NCBI RefSeq assembly: GCF_963665445.1
Contig: NZ_OY762276.1
Span: 2,140,001 to 2,204,000, forward strand
Source: an uncultured Desulfobulbus sp.
Lineage (GTDB): Bacteria > Desulfobacterota > Desulfobulbia > Desulfobulbales > Desulfobulbaceae
Direction: 5' to 3'
DNA: 64,000 nucleotides
Positions 43,773 through 55,657 of this stretch are shown piece by piece. The notes under the pieces are model-generated. The model did no database searches and was not told the DNA's origin. It worked only from the letters and a program-made list of their open reading frames with translations. The translations under genes were made by a program, and so were the position numbers. The number at the start of each line of letters is the position of its first letter. The stretch's first letter is position 1.

Positions 43773-44963
43773 ATGCTATGCTGCAAAAAAACCTCAGCCG
43801 TGGAATCCTTCGTGAAAAAACTTTTGTTTTTCGCACTACCGGTGCTCCTTCTCAGCTCTTTTTTCCTCTATCGTTACCTGACGCGCGAGCAACCGCTCAA
43901 GGTGACGGTGCAGAAGGTTGAACGAGCTCTGGTTGAGGCCACTGTCTCCAACACCCGTGCCGGGACGGTCAAGGCCCGCAACCGGGCGGAACTCACCCCG
44001 CCCATCGGTGGCCAGATCGCCACCCTCAATGTGCGCAAATCCGACAAGGTCAAGGCCGGCCAAGTCCTCTTGACCCTGTGGAACAAGGACCTGGAAGCCG
44101 AGAAACGCTTGGCCGAAAGCGAGGTCGCTGCGGCCGAGGCCACGGTGCGCGAGACCTGCCTGCTCGCGGATCTGGCCGAACGCCAGGCCCAGCGCCAGAA
44201 AGAGTTGATCAAGACCCGCGCCACCTCGGCCGCCAACTATGACGATGCCCTCTCCGCAGCCCGGGCCAAGCGGGCTGCCTGCGTGGCTGCAAGCGCCAGG
44301 CATGCGGTCAGCATCGCCCGGGTGGACGCGGCCAAGGCCACCCTCGAACGGACCGTGTTGACCGCCCCCTTTGACGGCATTGTCGCCGAGGTCAACGGTG
44401 AGATCGGCGAATACCTCACCCCCTCCCCTCCGGGCATAGCCACCCTGCCGGCGGTTGACCTGATCAACATGGACTCGCTCTATGTGGCCGCGCCCATCGA
44501 CGAGATCGACGCCGCCCAGATTCAAGTGGACATGGCGGTGCGCATCAGCCTGGATGCCTTTCCCAGACAGCATTTCCCCGGCAAGGTGCACGCCATCTCC
44601 CCCTACGTGCTCGAGGTGGCCAAGCAGGCGAGAACGGTGGAGATCGAGGCGAATTTTGATGCCAAGACCGTCCCCCCCAACCTCCTTGCCGGATACAGCG
44701 CCGATGTGGAGATCATCGTGGCGACCCGCACAGACACCCTCCGCATCCCTTCAGAGGCGCTGATGGCCGACGGCACTGTGTATCTGATTGATAAAACAAG
44801 CAATCGTGTGAGCAAGAAAAAGATCACCCCCGGACTGGCCAACTGGAAGTTCACCGAGATCACCGCCGGACTTGCGCCAGGAGAACAGGTCGTCACCTCG
44901 ATAGACCGCAAAGGCCTCAAGGATGGCGCCCTGGTCGAAATCGAACCGGCGGGAGCCCCCTGA
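43773..44963 (+). CDS. Periplasmic adaptor of a MacAB-type exporter
   Basis: A 396-residue membrane-fusion (HlyD/MacA family) protein. One N-terminal helix (about 16-34) anchors it. The lipoyl half-motifs flank a coiled-coil hairpin (about 95-190, rich in Ala/Glu/Arg), followed by TAPFDGIVAEVNGEIGEYL, then beta-barrel and membrane-proximal domains ending with APGEQVVTSIDRKGLKDGALVE. The start could also be GTG 43800 or 43812. It is followed by an ABC ATPase (3-base gap) and two permeases, forming one export operon. Confidence 0.9.
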   Translation: MLCCKKTSAVESFVKKLLFFALPVLLLSSFFLYRYLTREQPLKVTVQKVERALVEATVSNTRAGTVKARNRAELTPPIGGQIATLNVRKSDKVKAGQVLLTLWNKDLEAEKRLAESEVAAAEATVRETCLLADLAERQAQRQKELIKTRATSAANYDDALSAARAKRAACVAASARHAVSIARVDAAKATLERTVLTAPFDGIVAEVNGEIGEYLTPSPPGIATLPAVDLINMDSLYVAAPIDEIDAAQIQVDMAVRISLDAFPRQHFPGKVHAISPYVLEVAKQARTVEIEANFDAKTVPPNLLAGYSADVEIIVATRTDTLRIPSEALMADGTVYLIDKTSNRVSKKKITPGLANWKFTEITAGLAPGEQVVTSIDRKGLKDGALVEIEPAGAP

Positions 44964-44966
44964 CCC

Positions 44967-45641
44967 ATGATCGAGTTGCAGGAGGTCAGTCGCATTTTTC
45001 ATGTCGGGGGGCAGGAAGTGCGCGCCATGGACCGTATCTCGCTGACGATCGCCCCTGGCGAATACGTCTCGATCATGGGGCCCTCGGGTTCGGGCAAGTC
45101 GACCCTGCTCAACACCCTGGGGCTGCTTGATACGCCCGACAGCGGCCGGTATCTCCTCGAGGGCCAGGATGTGACCAGCCTCAGCGATGCCCGCTTGGCC
45201 GAGGTGCGCAGCCAAAAAATCGGCTTTATCTTTCAATTCTTCCACCTCATCCCCCGCCTGAGCGCCCAGCAGAACATAGAGCTGCCGCTGATGCTGACCG
45301 GTGTCGGCCGCAGGGAACGGACCGAACGCAGTCTGCCTCTGCTCGAGGCCTTTGGCCTGGCTGACCGACGCCACCACCGGCCCGACGAACTCTCCGGCGG
45401 GCAACGGCAACGGGTGGCCATCGCCCGCGCCGTTATCCACCGCCCTGCGGTGCTGCTTGCCGACGAACCCACCGGTAACCTTGATCGTCACTCAAGCAGC
45501 GAGATCATCGAACTCCTTGAAGACCTCAATCGCAAGGGACTGACTTTGGTGATCGTCACCCACGATCCCGAGATCGGCGAGCGTGCCCGCCGCCGCATCC
45601 ACGTGATCGACGGCACAATCGACAGCGACAGCGGCAGGTAG
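44967..45641 (+). CDS. ABC exporter ATPase, MacB/LolD type
   Basis: A 224-residue ATPase: Walker [10 protein letters not shown] near 36, Q-loop with [14 protein letters not shown], signature [14 protein letters not shown] near 140 and Walker [12 protein letters not shown] near 160. The length and the GNLD ending are typical of LolD/MacB-type mechanotransmission transporters. It serves the two permeases that follow. Confidence 0.93.
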   Translation: MIELQEVSRIFHVGGQEVRAMDRISLTIAPGEYVSIMGPSGSGKSTLLNTLGLLDTPDSGRYLLEGQDVTSLSDARLAEVRSQKIGFIFQFFHLIPRLSAQQNIELPLMLTGVGRRERTERSLPLLEAFGLADRRHHRPDELSGGQRQRVAIARAVIHRPAVLLADEPTGNLDRHSSSEIIELLEDLNRKGLTLVIVTHDPEIGERARRRIHVIDGTIDSDSGR

Positions 45642-45644
45642 ACC

Positions 45645-46853
45645 ATGCGGGCCTCGGACACCATCGGCTTTGCCCTCACCTCTCTTGGATCCAACCGGGT
45701 GCGGACCCTGCTGATGCTGCTGGCCATGTCCATCGGCGTGGCGTCGGTGGTGTTGCTCACCGGTATCGGCAACGGTGCCCGGCTCTACATTGTCGATCAG
45801 TTCGCCTCGCTGGGCACCAATCTGGTGATTGTCATCCCCGGCCGGGCCGAGACCGCCTCCAACACCCCGGCCACCCTGGTTGGGGAAACCCCGCGCGACC
45901 TCACCCTGGCCGATGCCCGTTCCTTGGAACGGGGGGACGCGGTACGCCGCCTCACCCCGATCAACATCGGCGAGATGAATATTGCCTGGCACGGCAAGGA
46001 GCGGCAAATTCCCCTGATCGGCTCCACCGCGCCCATTCTCGAAATCCACCACCTGAAGATGGATCGCGGGATTTTTCTGCCGCATGAAGATATGGAAATC
46101 GCCCGCCCGGTCTGCGTGATCGGGGCCAAGGTCTACCGCGAACTCTTTGGAACACAAAATGCCCTGGGCGAACTGGTGCGGCTCGGAGGTTTCCGCTGCC
46201 GGGTGATCGGCATCCTCGGTTCCGAGGGCCGCTCCCTTGGCCTGGATACCGAGGAGCTGGTGATCGTGCCGGTGGCCTTTGCCCAGATGCTGCTCAACAC
46301 GGAAGGACTGTTTCGCATCCTGATCGAAGCAAAGGATCTGGAAGCAATCGCGCGCCTCAAAACCCATATCACCACCACCATCGAGAAACGCCACTACGGT
46401 GAAAACGATGTCACCATCATCACCCAGGATTCGGTGCTGGCCACCTTTGACAAGATCATCGGCGTCCTCACCCTGACCGTGGCCGGCATTGCCGGCATCA
46501 GCCTGGTGGTGGCCGGAATTCTCATCATGAACGTGATGCTGATGGCTGTTTCCCAACGCACCGCCGAGATCGGGCTGTGCAAGGCCCTCGGTGCGGGGAG
46601 AACCCAGATCATGGTGATGATCGTCAGCGAAGCCCTGCTGCTCTCGGCAATCGGCGGGTTGATCGGCCTGGGGCTGGGGTTTGCCGGTGCCTGGCTGGCA
46701 GTCCAGTTCTATCCCACCCTGCAGACGACCCCGCCCCCCTGGGCCATTGCCGCCGCCCTGGGCACGGCGCTGGGGACAGGTCTGCTCTTCTCTCTTTTGC
46801 CGGCGCGACGGGCGGCAAAGCTCGATCCCATTCAGGCCCTGGCCAAACATTGA
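45645..46853 (+). CDS. ABC exporter permease 1, MacB type
   Basis: A 402-residue permease with an N-terminal membrane helix (about 18-42), a large periplasmic MacB_PCD domain (about 45-265) and three C-terminal helices (near 280-305, 325-350 and 362-385). The family motif NRVRTLLMLLAMSIGVASV is at the first helix. A stand-alone ATPase with separate permeases is the LolCDE/FtsEX-like arrangement rather than the fused MacB. Confidence 0.9.
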   Translation: MRASDTIGFALTSLGSNRVRTLLMLLAMSIGVASVVLLTGIGNGARLYIVDQFASLGTNLVIVIPGRAETASNTPATLVGETPRDLTLADARSLERGDAVRRLTPINIGEMNIAWHGKERQIPLIGSTAPILEIHHLKMDRGIFLPHEDMEIARPVCVIGAKVYRELFGTQNALGELVRLGGFRCRVIGILGSEGRSLGLDTEELVIVPVAFAQMLLNTEGLFRILIEAKDLEAIARLKTHITTTIEKRHYGENDVTIITQDSVLATFDKIIGVLTLTVAGIAGISLVVAGILIMNVMLMAVSQRTAEIGLCKALGAGRTQIMVMIVSEALLLSAIGGLIGLGLGFAGAWLAVQFYPTLQTTPPPWAIAAALGTALGTGLLFSLLPARRAAKLDPIQALAKH

Positions 46854-46859
46854 GGCGGC

Positions 46860-48059
46860 ATGGATTTCCTTGATCAGCTCCGGTTCATCACCACCTCGAT
46901 TCGCGCCAAACGGCTGCACTCCTTTCTCACCGGCTTGGGGATCTCCGTGGGCATCGCTGCGGTTATCCTCCTCACCTCCATGGGCGAGGGGCTGCAACGC
47001 TTCGTCATTGCCGAGTTTACCCAGTTCGGTACCAATCTGATCGCGATCAACCCGGGCAAGGTCACGACCATGGGCACATCGCTCGGTGTGATCGGCTCGG
47101 AGCGGCTCCTTACCCTGGAAGACGCCGATGCCCTACGCCAGCTTCCCGGGATCGAGGCAGCGGTCCCCATGGTTCAGGGGAATGCCGAGGTCAAGGAGGG
47201 AAACCGAACCCGGCGGATCACCGTTTATGGGGTGGGCCCGGAGATGGATCGTGCCTTTCGCATGCAGGTGCAGCACGGTCGGTTTTTGCCACCGGACGAT
47301 GCCCGCACCGCCCGCGCCTTTGTGGTCCTGGGCCGCAAGGTGCGCGAGGAGCTCTTTCCGGGCCGCAATCCCCTGGGGGAGCGGATTCAGATCGGCAACC
47401 AGCCGGCACGGGTGATCGGGGTGATGGAGCCCAAGGGACAGATTCTCGGATTCGATATGGACGATACCGTCTACCTGCCAGCGGTGCGGGCCCTCGACCT
47501 CTTTAACCGCGACGGCCTGATGGAAATCGACGTGCTTTACCGGGAGGGCAACGACCCCGATGAGATAGTTGCGGCGATCAAGCGCCTGTTGCTGGCCCGC
47601 CATGGGCAGGAGGATTTCACCATCACCACCCAACAGCAGATGCTCGACGTGCTCGGATCGGTGCTGGGCATGCTGACGGTGGCGGTCGGCGCCCTCGGCG
47701 GGATATCCCTCCTGGTCGGCAGCGTGGGAATCTTTACGGTCATGACCATTGCCGTCCGCGAGCGCACCGGGGAAATCGGCCTGTTGCGGGCCATCGGCGC
47801 CACCAAGGCCCAGGTCCTGGTCTTCTTTCTCCTGGAAGGAACGCTTCTGGCGGCTCTGGGCGGCTTTGCCGGTCTGGCTGGCGGATTTATCTGCGCCAAC
47901 CTGATTCACTTCTTTGTCCCGCTGCTGCCGGTCCACACCCCCTGGAGCTTTGTCGTTCTTGCCGAACTGCTCTCCATGGCCATCGGCATCCTGGCCTCGA
48001 TCCTGCCCGCCCGCCAGGCCGCCGTGCTCAGTCCGCTCGAAGCCCTGCGCTCAGAATGA
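46860..48059 (+). CDS. ABC exporter permease 2, MacB type
   Basis: A 399-residue permease paralogous to the preceding gene, with the same one-plus-three helix layout and a periplasmic MacB_PCD domain. The ending, ARQAAVLSPLEALRSE, is the typical C-terminal PIEALR-like motif. Two different permeases suggest a heterodimeric exporter. The substrate is unknown; lipoproteins, peptides or antibiotics are typical for the superfamily. Confidence 0.9.
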   Translation: MDFLDQLRFITTSIRAKRLHSFLTGLGISVGIAAVILLTSMGEGLQRFVIAEFTQFGTNLIAINPGKVTTMGTSLGVIGSERLLTLEDADALRQLPGIEAAVPMVQGNAEVKEGNRTRRITVYGVGPEMDRAFRMQVQHGRFLPPDDARTARAFVVLGRKVREELFPGRNPLGERIQIGNQPARVIGVMEPKGQILGFDMDDTVYLPAVRALDLFNRDGLMEIDVLYREGNDPDEIVAAIKRLLLARHGQEDFTITTQQQMLDVLGSVLGMLTVAVGALGGISLLVGSVGIFTVMTIAVRERTGEIGLLRAIGATKAQVLVFFLLEGTLLAALGGFAGLAGGFICANLIHFFVPLLPVHTPWSFVVLAELLSMAIGILASILPARQAAVLSPLEALRSE

Positions 48060-48185
48060 GAGGATGAGCCAAGACAATCTTTTCCCTTCACTTTTGTAGT
48101 TGATCTCTGCACAATACAGGTACTAACGTAGACGAATTGTCGAATTTATCCTCACGCTCATTTCAACTCATCATAAGGAATCAAT

Positions 48186-48569
48186 ATGTTACGAGACCTA
48201 TCTCTTGCAGCGAAGGCAGCCTGCAGCAAAGAAGACCAGGAAAGTCTTGTGTCCCTGGTGAAACTGTTGCGCGATCTGGGGGAGGTGGCCTTCAAACGGG
48301 GCCTGCTCGCTCTTGAAGGAGAGTTGCCCCAGATTCAGGATCCTTTTCTCAAACTGGGAGTGCAGCTCATTGTCGATAAGACCGAACCGGAGAACGTGCA
48401 GGACATCCTCGATTCCGACATTTACTACAATGAGTCAAACGGCCGGGAACTCCTGAAAAAAATCATTATCCGCGAAGGACTGCTGCGTATCCAGGCCGGC
48501 GACAATGCCCGCAACATTCTCATCTGTACCAAGGTGTTTCTCGGCAAGGCAGATCCCAATCTCTGGTAA
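48186..48569 (+). CDS. Small soluble protein resembling the MotA cytoplasmic loop
   Basis: A 127-residue protein with no membrane helix. Residues about 38-77 resemble the cytoplasmic segment of MotA/PomA stator proteins: an RGLLALE helix, QDPFLKLGVQLIVD and a T-EPENVQDIL turn, where MotA has REGLLALE, DPFLKKGLQLVVDG and TDPE. The C-terminal 50 residues (EGLLRIQAGDNARNI) are unlike MotA. It could bind FliG-like partners or act as an independent regulator. TAAGGA precedes the start. It precedes another small gene by 15 bp. Confidence 0.65.
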   Translation: MLRDLSLAAKAACSKEDQESLVSLVKLLRDLGEVAFKRGLLALEGELPQIQDPFLKLGVQLIVDKTEPENVQDILDSDIYYNESNGRELLKKIIIREGLLRIQAGDNARNILICTKVFLGKADPNLW

Positions 48570-48584
48570 GTCAGGAGGCAGAAT

Positions 48585-48854
48585 ATGTCCGGATCCGCAA
48601 ATGTAAAATTCATCGAACTTTCTCAGGAAGAAAAGCGTGCCGAAGTCAACAAACGGTTTGAGTACCGCGAGGGGGAAGGATGGTACACCGTTGAGGGGAA
48701 TTACGCGGGTGCCAATGAACATGATGTGATTGCCGCCCTAATCGATTTGGAGGAGGCGGAGATCAATGCCGTAGGCGATTGCATGACCGGCTTCTGCATG
48801 GTGCAACCAAAATTCGAGGATTTTGTCCGTAAACCCTGGAACAGAGAGGAATAA
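48585..48854 (+). CDS. Hypothetical small acidic protein
   Basis: An 89-residue acidic protein with an AGGAGG ribosome site five bases from ATG 48585. It contains GWYTVEGNYAG and a CMTGFCM cysteine pair. No family is recognised. It follows the MotA-loop-like gene in the same short operon, closed by the terminator at 48909-48947. Confidence 0.65.
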   Translation: MSGSANVKFIELSQEEKRAEVNKRFEYREGEGWYTVEGNYAGANEHDVIAALIDLEEAEINAVGDCMTGFCMVQPKFEDFVRKPWNREE

Positions 48855-48908
48855 CTCAAAGGCTTGAACCTTCCTTTCCCGCTCCGCACTCATGGATACA
48901 AGCTACAA

Positions 48909-48947
48909 CAAACGGCTCGACGCAGACAGAATGCGTCGAGCCGTTTG
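48909..48947. terminator. Bidirectional terminator
   Basis: CAAACGGCTCGACGCA (48909-48924) and TGCGTCGAGCCGTTTG (48932-48947) form a perfect 16-bp stem with a 7-base loop between two convergent operons. Weak T/A runs flank both sides. Confidence 0.85.
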
Positions 48948-48975
48948 CTTATTAACCCCTTTTCATGAGGTGATT

Positions 48976-51860
<2,885 letters not shown>

Positions 51861-51885
51861 GACAGAGGAGGGGCTGCAAAATGCG

Positions 51886-51914
51886 CATAAAAAAGGCCCG
51901 GATACTCCGGGCCT
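51886..51914 (-). terminator. Terminator of the 52948-51944 gene pair
   Basis: On the minus strand AGGCCCGG, AGTAT, CCGGGCCT is followed by seven T residues. Ideal intrinsic terminator, 30 bp beyond the stop codon of the 331-residue gene. Confidence 0.9.
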
Positions 51915-51943
51915 CGTGGTTACACCGTGAAGGGTTGGCGGGT

Positions 51944-52939
51944 TCAGCTTTGGTGGACCTCCAGATAGACCAGGGTCTGGTTCAACAGCTGATAGGCGAT
52001 CTCACCAAAGGTGACCGGGCCGACAAATGGATCGGTTTTCTTTCCCTCAAGGCCGGAGTAGAGATAGTTGAGGATACAGTTACAGGAAAAAACGACACTC
52101 TCTGCGTCCGGGTTGGTCTTCTGCATCTGGGCGGCGAATGCTTCGCCATAGTTGCTCACCGCCTTGGCGTGCTTGTAGCGAATCCCCGAGAAAACCGGCG
52201 CGTAGAGTTTGACCTCGCCGCCCGGAGCAACGCTCTGAAAACTGATGTTGACCATTGCACCGTAATAGTCGGCAACCAGCGGCAGTTTGGTGTCCAGATT
52301 GTTGCGGGCGATATAATCGGCAAAGTTCTCCTTCACGCCGTTGACCATGACATCGCTCACGCTGAAGCCGTCACGTGGAAAGGTGAGAATATCACCGTCT
52401 CCCTGCTCAAAGAAAGTGATGATGCCCACATCCACGGTTTTCCCGGCAGCCAGTATCACATGCATGACCACGGCTTCCTGCTCGTAGGCCTTGCCGGTGG
52501 AACCATCAAAGACCTTTGGCGTGACCTTTCCCAGGTCATTGAGATGCACCCCGGAAACCCATCCAATGAGCGGACGACTCCCGAAATTCGTGTAGTTGGG
52601 TGCGTTAAGCGCAAACGAGGCATGCACCTGGCTTGCGGCGGGCACGATTATGAAACTGAAACCGCTTCCCTCGGCATCGGTATACACCTTACCCAAAGTA
52701 TTTTGATCATACACCGCCACGGTCACAGCCGAGGCGACCTCCGATATATCGGTGACGAAAATAAGCTCCTGGGAAACTTCTCCCCCATTGTCGGGAGTCA
52801 CGAAATAGGGAATGGTTCCCCCCAGCCATTTTCCTTGGGGCAACTTGGCCAGTAAGGCCTCCTCACCGGCAATCAACAGGGTGCGTCCGTCTTTGATGGC
52901 CTGTTCTACCTCGGCGACACGAAAAGTATTCTGCTGCAT
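51944..52939 (-). CDS. Conserved-looking hypothetical protein, possibly FIST-like
   Basis: A 331-residue soluble protein of unrecognised family. The C-terminal stretch ESVVFSCNCILNYL with PFVGPVTFGEIAYQLLNQT resembles the FIST_C ending, where a conserved cysteine strand is followed by a G-E-I/L ligand segment, so a small-molecule sensing role is possible. There is no DNA-binding or catalytic motif. It follows a 77-residue gene by 8 bp and the pair is closed by a strong terminator. Confidence 0.65.
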   Translation of the reverse strand: MQQNTFRVAEVEQAIKDGRTLLIAGEEALLAKLPQGKWLGGTIPYFVTPDNGGEVSQELIFVTDISEVASAVTVAVYDQNTLGKVYTDAEGSGFSFIIVPAASQVHASFALNAPNYTNFGSRPLIGWVSGVHLNDLGKVTPKVFDGSTGKAYEQEAVVMHVILAAGKTVDVGIITFFEQGDGDILTFPRDGFSVSDVMVNGVKENFADYIARNNLDTKLPLVADYYGAMVNISFQSVAPGGEVKLYAPVFSGIRYKHAKAVSNYGEAFAAQMQKTNPDAESVVFSCNCILNYLYSGLEGKKTDPFVGPVTFGEIAYQLLNQTLVYLEVHQS

Positions 52940-52947
52940 GGTTTCTC

Positions 52948-53181
52948 CTATCCGAAAATGAGTTTAAGATCGTCTTTGACCGACGGACTCGCTGCATTTT
53001 TTTCGTATAAGGCATGCAATTCATCCGCGGCTTTGCGAACATTTTCAGCAGTAGGGGCAGCGGAAACTGTTCGAACCACCCGGCCAAGAAGAATCTTGGC
53101 CGCCAAAAAATTGAGCGTAAATGTCTTTCGACCAGTGACAATATCGGCCCACAAGGGGTTGCTTTTTGGGGGAACACTCAT
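52948..53181 (-). CDS. Small hypothetical protein
   Basis: A 77-residue protein with a short basic N-terminal part (NPLWADIVTGRKTFTLNFLAAKILL) quoted only in part here, and a helical charged C-terminus (ENVRKAADELHALYEKNA). No family recognised. Because it is coupled at 8 bp to the 331-residue gene, it probably binds or modulates that protein. Confidence 0.6.
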   Translation of the reverse strand: MSVPPKSNPLWADIVTGRKTFTLNFLAAKILLGRVVRTVSAAPTAENVRKAADELHALYEKNAASPSVKDDLKLIFG

Positions 53182-53383
53182 ACTCGTCTACCTCCATGGT
53201 GAACAATCGGTTTGAGGGGCAGGTTGATTGATGGAGAGGGCAACCCAAACACCTTCCCGCTACAGTTGGAAAGATTCTATCATTTGCCCAATATTCAATT
53301 CAAGTGCTATTGGAAGAACTATCTCAAAGGATGGCATGCCGGGAACTGACGAGGGGCATCAATCGCTATACAGATATGGAGAA

Positions 53384-53872
53384 TTAGCGAGTCTGACGTT
53401 TCCATATCCAGGGAGGCATCGGAGATGTCTTTGCCCAAAGGCCCTTGCGATGTGCTCTAGCATCCCGTTCGAGACCATCGAGTTGGCGGCACACGGGCTG
53501 GGCATGGCAGTACCGACGGTAAAACCAGGCCCACCCCTGGGCGACAAGCTCGGCATTGAGCAAACGGCCCTGAACATACACCAGAGCAACAGTCCGGCCG
53601 TAGCGGTCGACATCCAGGGGGTGAATTTCCAGGTATTGGTTCTTGATCAACCTCGAGGTCAACTTCTTTGCCTGGCGCCAGCCATCCTGACGGTATTCGG
53701 GACAGTCAATACCGTACAACCGGATTGTCTCGATTTTACGGCCATGATGAATGTGAAATGAATCCCCGTCAAGGACTTTGCCGGCTGTGGCTTCATAGGC
53801 GTAGACCGACGCGCAGAGGGACACGATCCCCCATGCTGCCACACAGAAAAGAATGCTCGCGCTGCGTATCAT
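53384..53872 (-). CDS. Secreted thermonuclease-family nuclease
   Basis: A 162-residue staphylococcal-nuclease-like protein with a signal peptide (about 1-25, ending SVYA). Conserved features are VLDGDSFHIHH, IRLYGIDCPEYRQDG with the catalytic arginine and metal-binding aspartate, DVDRYGRTVALVYVQGRLLNAELVAQGWAW, where RYGR supplies the second arginine, and a C-terminal CRQLDGLERDARAHRKGLWA. It would degrade nucleic acid in the periplasm or outside the cell. The flanking 53182-53383 and 53873-54065 gaps show no gene. Confidence 0.88.
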   Translation of the reverse strand: MIRSASILFCVAAWGIVSLCASVYAYEATAGKVLDGDSFHIHHGRKIETIRLYGIDCPEYRQDGWRQAKKLTSRLIKNQYLEIHPLDVDRYGRTVALVYVQGRLLNAELVAQGWAWFYRRYCHAQPVCRQLDGLERDARAHRKGLWAKTSPMPPWIWKRQTR

Positions 53873-54065
53873 TTTTTGTATCCCTGGTTCAAAAATTAAA
53901 TTTTCTCGTCAACTTAAGCTGTTGGAGTCCTGTTTTTTCAGTCAATAAAATGACACTTTTTCGTAATGCCCCTTGTATTCTACAAATTACCTGTGGTAGG
54001 CTTAAATCAACTGCAATGCAGGGGCGTACAAAAATTTTATTCTTTCGACCAATTTTCTCCATGGC

Positions 54066-54563
54066 ATGAAAAAAACGGTTGCTTTTGATACGAAACTCAC
54101 GGAAACGGAAGAAAAAACAAGGGACCTGATCCTCACCCTGCCCCTTTTTGACGCCTTTAAATTCGATGAACTCGACGTGCTTGCCCGTCACATGAACTTC
54201 CTGGAGATCTCGCGCGGAGAGCATCTGTTTGTTGAGGGCGATAAAGGTGATTTTATGTGTTTTGTGGTCCGAGGCCTCCTGGATGTGCTCAAAAAGACCA
54301 CAATCGGAGATTACCGTGTCATAACGCGCCTTGGGAAAGGAAACACCATCGGTGAAATGTCGATCATCGACAAATCGCCCCGATCGGCAACGGTCATTGC
54401 CCGGCAGCCGTCGGTTGTCATAATATTGACCAAGAAGGGATTTGATATTTTGACCGAGAACTATCCCTCGATCAGTGTCATCCTATTGAAAAAAATCATG
54501 CGACTGCTCAGCCTTAACATGCGCCTGACAACAAGCAAGCTTGCTGACCATCTGAATCAATAA
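54066..54563 (+). CDS. Cyclic-nucleotide-binding domain protein without DNA-binding domain
   Basis: A 165-residue cNMP-binding protein. The phosphate-binding cassette [15 protein letters not shown] (about 98-112) has the conserved E and R of nucleotide-binding members. There is no HTH, kinase or channel domain, so the protein must act by binding a partner. Its stop codon overlaps the start of the sigma-54 activator gene (TAATG), which makes that activator the best partner candidate: nucleotide level could gate the activator, which itself lacks a sensory domain. Confidence 0.85.
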   Translation: MKKTVAFDTKLTETEEKTRDLILTLPLFDAFKFDELDVLARHMNFLEISRGEHLFVEGDKGDFMCFVVRGLLDVLKKTTIGDYRVITRLGKGNTIGEMSIIDKSPRSATVIARQPSVVIILTKKGFDILTENYPSISVILLKKIMRLLSLNMRLTTSKLADHLNQ

Positions 54564-55651
54564 TGAGCACCTCTTTTCCAGAATTTTCCGGCATTATCGG
54601 ACGCAGTGCATCTATGCAGCGCCTGTTCAGACTGATCGGCAAGCTTGCCGAAGACGATCTGAGCACGGTGCTCATTCAGGGTGAGTCCGGTACCGGTAAA
54701 GAGCTTGTCGCCAAGGCGATTCACTCAAACAGCCCGAGGGGACAGCACAACTTTGTGCCGGTCAACTGCGCAGCCATTCCCGACGATCTGCTGGAAAGCG
54801 AGCTCTTCGGTTACACCAAGGGCGCCTTTACCGGGGCGACAGGGGCCAAAATAGGGCGCATCGAATACGCCAACGGCGGTTCCCTTTTCCTCGATGAAAT
54901 CGGTGACATGAAACCTGCGCTGCAAGCAAAGCTGCTTCGAGTGCTGCAGGAACGCGAGTTTGAGCCGGTGGGAGGCTTGAAGCCCATTCCGGTGGATGTA
55001 CGCATTATCGCCGCCACCCACTGCAATCTTGAACAGATGGTGGCAGAGGGGCGATTTCGCGAAGACCTGTACTACCGCTTAAACGTCATCCCGGTTGCCA
55101 TTCCACCGCTTCGTGAACGGGCCGAGGATATTCCGCTGCTCATCGAACATTTCATAGCACGCATAGGCAAAAACAAAAAATCCGCCTTGCTCGGTTTTGA
55201 TGCTGTCGCCCTCGCCGCCCTCAGTCAATTTCCGTGGAAAGGCAACGTGCGGGAACTGGAAAATCTGATCCACCACATGACGATTCTCTTCGGCGGCTCC
55301 CAGGTCGGCTTCCATGACCTTCCGGAGAAATACCGCAGCGGCCCCCTGCCCAGTCCTCCGGAACCGCCTCCGCAAAAGCCCGAAGAATCCCTTGACGTAC
55401 GACGAGATGAACAGCAAATGCTGTTTTCCTCGACCACCATCGGCAGTGAAGTGTGGCAGGAATCCGGAGTGGACTTCAATGCCCTGGTCAATGATTTCGA
55501 GACCCAACTGATTGTCCAGGCCCTCAAGAGCACCCAGGGCAACAAAAAGGAAGCCGCGCGTCTCCTAAACCTCAAACGGACGACTTTACTGGAAAAAATC
55601 AAGAAAAAGGAACTAATCGACACCTGGACCGATGAAGGCGAGGACGAGTAA
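54563..55651 (+). CDS. Sigma-54 interaction domain transcription activator
   Basis: A 362-residue enhancer-binding protein that starts almost directly with the AAA+ domain, so there is no receiver or sensory domain. Walker A GESGTGKE is near 40, the sigma-54 contact loop GAFTGA near 87, Walker [12 protein letters not shown] near 105, and arginine fingers in [11 protein letters not shown] linker rich in Pro (about 262-280) leads to a C-terminal Fis-type HTH ([20 protein letters not shown]). It is coupled to the cNMP-binding gene and is next to chemosensory genes. Candidate targets in this window are the sigma-54 promoters at 13619 and 61668. Confidence 0.93.
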   Translation: MSTSFPEFSGIIGRSASMQRLFRLIGKLAEDDLSTVLIQGESGTGKELVAKAIHSNSPRGQHNFVPVNCAAIPDDLLESELFGYTKGAFTGATGAKIGRIEYANGGSLFLDEIGDMKPALQAKLLRVLQEREFEPVGGLKPIPVDVRIIAATHCNLEQMVAEGRFREDLYYRLNVIPVAIPPLRERAEDIPLLIEHFIARIGKNKKSALLGFDAVALAALSQFPWKGNVRELENLIHHMTILFGGSQVGFHDLPEKYRSGPLPSPPEPPPQKPEESLDVRRDEQQMLFSSTTIGSEVWQESGVDFNALVNDFETQLIVQALKSTQGNKKEAARLLNLKRTTLLEKIKKKELIDTWTDEGEDE

Positions 55652-55657
55652 ATCGTC

